Shown: one piece after another, positions 62,329 to 64,000 of the stretch
Numbering within the stretch: the first letter of the stretch is position 1
Layout of the letters: every line of letters starts with the position of its first letter
Assembly: GCF_003201285.1 (NCBI RefSeq)
Contig: NZ_QICS01000001.1
Coordinates: forward strand, 272,678 to 336,677
Direction of reading: 5' to 3'
Source of the DNA: Lachnotalea glycerini
GTDB lineage: Bacteria > Bacillota > Clostridia > Lachnospirales > Lachnospiraceae
DNA length: 64,000 bases
Program-made: the position numbers and the translations under genes
Notes under the pieces: generated by a model
Seen by the model: only the letters and a program-made list of their open reading frames with translations
What the model was told of the DNA's origin: nothing
The model's database searches: none

Positions 62329-63465
62329 ATGGAGAATTTTTTTGAAGATTTTAGGGACAATTTGCTTGAGCAATATGATACCTGCCCTGCTTACAAGTAT
62401 CTTTGCGATAATCAGGGATTTGATCCTAATATTCACCTAAACAAAGAAGAGGATATGGAGTCCGTACCTTTTATTGCTACAACTCTATTTAAAAAATCTG
62501 CACAAATGTTTACAAGCTTGCTTCGCGTACCATTAGAAACAATTGATAAATGGACTGTGTCAAGCAGTACAAGTGGTGATCCAAGCATTGTAGGAAGAAG
62601 AAAATGCGATCTTATGCAAATGGAGAGATTCAATGAATTGAATCGGGGAATTTTTCAACCAGGTAGTTCACAGGAATGCGTTTTCTACCCCGAGCCTGAA
62701 GTAATGAAGAGCTATAAAAGCGAGATGATATATGGCAAGAGAACAGAATCTTATATGGGAAATCTTCTAGACTCATTTCATTTTAACGAAGACGCCATAT
62801 TTTTTGTAAAACAAAAAGGCAATGAATTAATGGTTGATCTTGGAGAATTTAAAAGAGTAATAAAAACGAATGATGGTTTGTCTCATCATTTGTCTCTAAG
62901 AGGTTCTACACCACTAATCTATAACGCTGTCAATGAATTAAAGGATGAAATGGAACCGGTAAAGCTGGGAGCAAATGTTTTAGTACATACCGGCGGAGGC
63001 GGATGGGATGGTAAAAAAGGTACCATTACTATGGACGCTGCAATTCAAAGAAAGGATTTCGTAGAATGTGTATCACAATTTCTTGGAATTCCAGAGGAAA
63101 ATTTTATTGATTCCTATTCTTTTACAGAAAATAGTTTTCCAATTACCGGACACTATTCCCCAAAATATAAGGACTACTTATTTCATATTCCAAAATGGGG
63201 TCAGGTTATCATAAGAGATATCAAAACACTAAAACCTCTTCATAATCCAGGTGATATAGGCTTTATTCAAATGTTGAATGCGTACGGAACAAGCACCTTT
63301 GCGGGAGCATCTATTATAGTTGACGATATTGGACAAATTGTTTCTATGGACGAATGCCCCGATTGCAAAGAAAAATGTATGACAATCAAAATAATTGGCC
63401 GTGTAAAGGGAGCAGAAGCAAAAGGCTGCGGAGCTACCTTAAATGTAGAGGGGGAAAAACAGTGA
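62329..63465 (+). CDS. LuxE-like acyl-protein synthetase
   Basis: A 378-residue ANL-type enzyme. TVSSSTSGDPSIVGRR is the adenylate-forming phosphate loop in the LuxE style, and LVHTGGGGWDGKKG is the typical LuxE second block. LuxE activates a fatty acid as acyl-AMP and passes it to the LuxC reductase, which follows here with a 4-nt overlap (GTGA). A four-cysteine cluster (CPDCKEKCMTIKI...CG) near the C-terminus may bind zinc. There are no luciferase genes, so the pair probably serves another acid-to-aldehyde reduction. AGGAGG precedes the ATG. Confidence 0.9.
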   Translation: MENFFEDFRDNLLEQYDTCPAYKYLCDNQGFDPNIHLNKEEDMESVPFIATTLFKKSAQMFTSLLRVPLETIDKWTVSSSTSGDPSIVGRRKCDLMQMERFNELNRGIFQPGSSQECVFYPEPEVMKSYKSEMIYGKRTESYMGNLLDSFHFNEDAIFFVKQKGNELMVDLGEFKRVIKTNDGLSHHLSLRGSTPLIYNAVNELKDEMEPVKLGANVLVHTGGGGWDGKKGTITMDAAIQRKDFVECVSQFLGIPEENFIDSYSFTENSFPITGHYSPKYKDYLFHIPKWGQVIIRDIKTLKPLHNPGDIGFIQMLNAYGTSTFAGASIIVDDIGQIVSMDECPDCKEKCMTIKIIGRVKGAEAKGCGATLNVEGEKQ

Positions 63466-64000
63466 GAATAGAATATACCTGTGGAAATACTGCACTATCA
63501 AAGAATATCAACGATCTTAATCTTGAGCTGATCGGCTCAGAGGAAAATGAAATTATAAATGAAATCAATAAACTAAGGGCAAATACAATTAAGACACATG
63601 ACTTACCGTTGCAGTATACGATTGATTTATTAGACCAATGTGGTAAACTCTGGCTCAATCGGGAGTATTCAAAAAAGCATGTTGAAATCTTATCGCATAT
63701 CTTAAGTCAAAGTAAAGAACTTGTCATCTATGAGCTAGAGCATACAATGCAAATGCTATTAAAGGAAAATCTTGAAAAAACAATAAAAGAGGAGCTTGGA
63801 ACAAAAGAAGTTCTGGATACTTGGGTGAATACTGGTTATGGAAAAGTACATCGTCAACCAAGGGGTGTTATATTTCATAATATTTCAGGTAATGCATTTG
63901 TCGTTGTTCCAACCAGTATCTCGATGGGACTCTTGTCAAAAAACTGTAACCTAGTTAAGGTTTCTGGTGATGAACCATATTTTGCTTACGCATTTTATAA
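63462..64000 (+). CDS. LuxC-like acyl-CoA reductase, 3' truncated by the window
   Basis: The GTG at 63462 overlaps the LuxE-like stop by 4 nt, and the frame is open to the window edge (179 full codons). GVIFHNISGNAFVVVPTSI matches the N-terminal nucleotide-side block of LuxC, an aldehyde-dehydrogenase-related NADPH reductase that forms an acyl-enzyme and releases an aldehyde. The catalytic Cys region is beyond the edge. GAGGGGG lies upstream of the GTG. The operon likely continues with genes that set its substrate. Confidence 0.88.
   Translation, partial: MRIEYTCGNTALSKNINDLNLELIGSEENEIINEINKLRANTIKTHDLPLQYTIDLLDQCGKLWLNREYSKKHVEILSHILSQSKELVIYELEHTMQMLLKENLEKTIKEELGTKEVLDTWVNTGYGKVHRQPRGVIFHNISGNAFVVVPTSISMGLLSKNCNLVKVSGDEPYFAYAFY

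Overview
The window is AT-rich, with AGGAGG-type ribosome binding sites, an AgrB/LytTR/GHKL signalling set, a KdpDE/Trk potassium module, and a CoA-disulfide reductase fused to TusA and DsrE domains. Together these point to an anaerobic member of class Clostridia, probably Lachnospiraceae. This placement is an inference from gene content; no ribosomal or other marker gene is present.

Positions 1-39600 hold the downstream part of a large trans-acyltransferase (trans-AT) polyketide synthase operon. Five giant genes run head to tail. Their domains read: DH-KR | ACP-KS1-KR-cMT-ACP-KS2-DH | KR-ACP-KS3-(ACP-like insert)-ECH | ACP-ACP-KS4-DH-KR-ACP-KS5-KR-ACP-ACP | KS6-KR-ACP-KS7-DH-KR-ACP-TE. None of the modules carries an AT domain. 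The thioesterase ends the line. Three of the four gene junctions fall inside a module. After the synthase come a GalT/HIT-like nucleotidyl-transfer enzyme, a CofD/YvcK-like protein, a HAD sugar-phosphate enzyme and a free-standing AT homologue that looks like a proofreading acyl hydrolase. A strong terminator follows at about 39570.

Positions 39618-40829 hold a small operon on the minus strand: a TetR regulator, a two-helix membrane protein and a flavodoxin. It has a clear promoter and a palindromic operator candidate. It splits the cluster from a second plus-strand operon (41197-46146) with a sugar epimerase, a GT1 glycosyltransferase, a PksH-type dehydratase, a PksG-type HMG synthase and agrB. 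The HMG synthase and dehydratase, with the ECH domain fused into module 3, form most of a beta-branching cassette; the donor ACP and the decarboxylating KS are not in view. The product is therefore predicted to be a glycosylated, beta-branched, C-methylated polyketide with several alkenes and hydroxyls. AgrB at the end of this operon, followed by a LytTR regulator and a GHKL kinase (46646-48717), suggests peptide quorum sensing linked to the cluster, but no convincing agrD is visible.

Positions 48750-64000 look mostly like ordinary chromosome: an ABC exporter, a KdpD/KdpE-like two-component system that probably controls the following TPR/TrkA/TrkA/TrkH potassium uptake operon through phased direct repeats, a tyrosine recombinase, a PerM/AI-2E family permease, a multidomain sulfur-transfer flavoprotein, a zinc-ribbon protein, and the start of a LuxE/LuxC acyl-reductase operon cut by the window edge.
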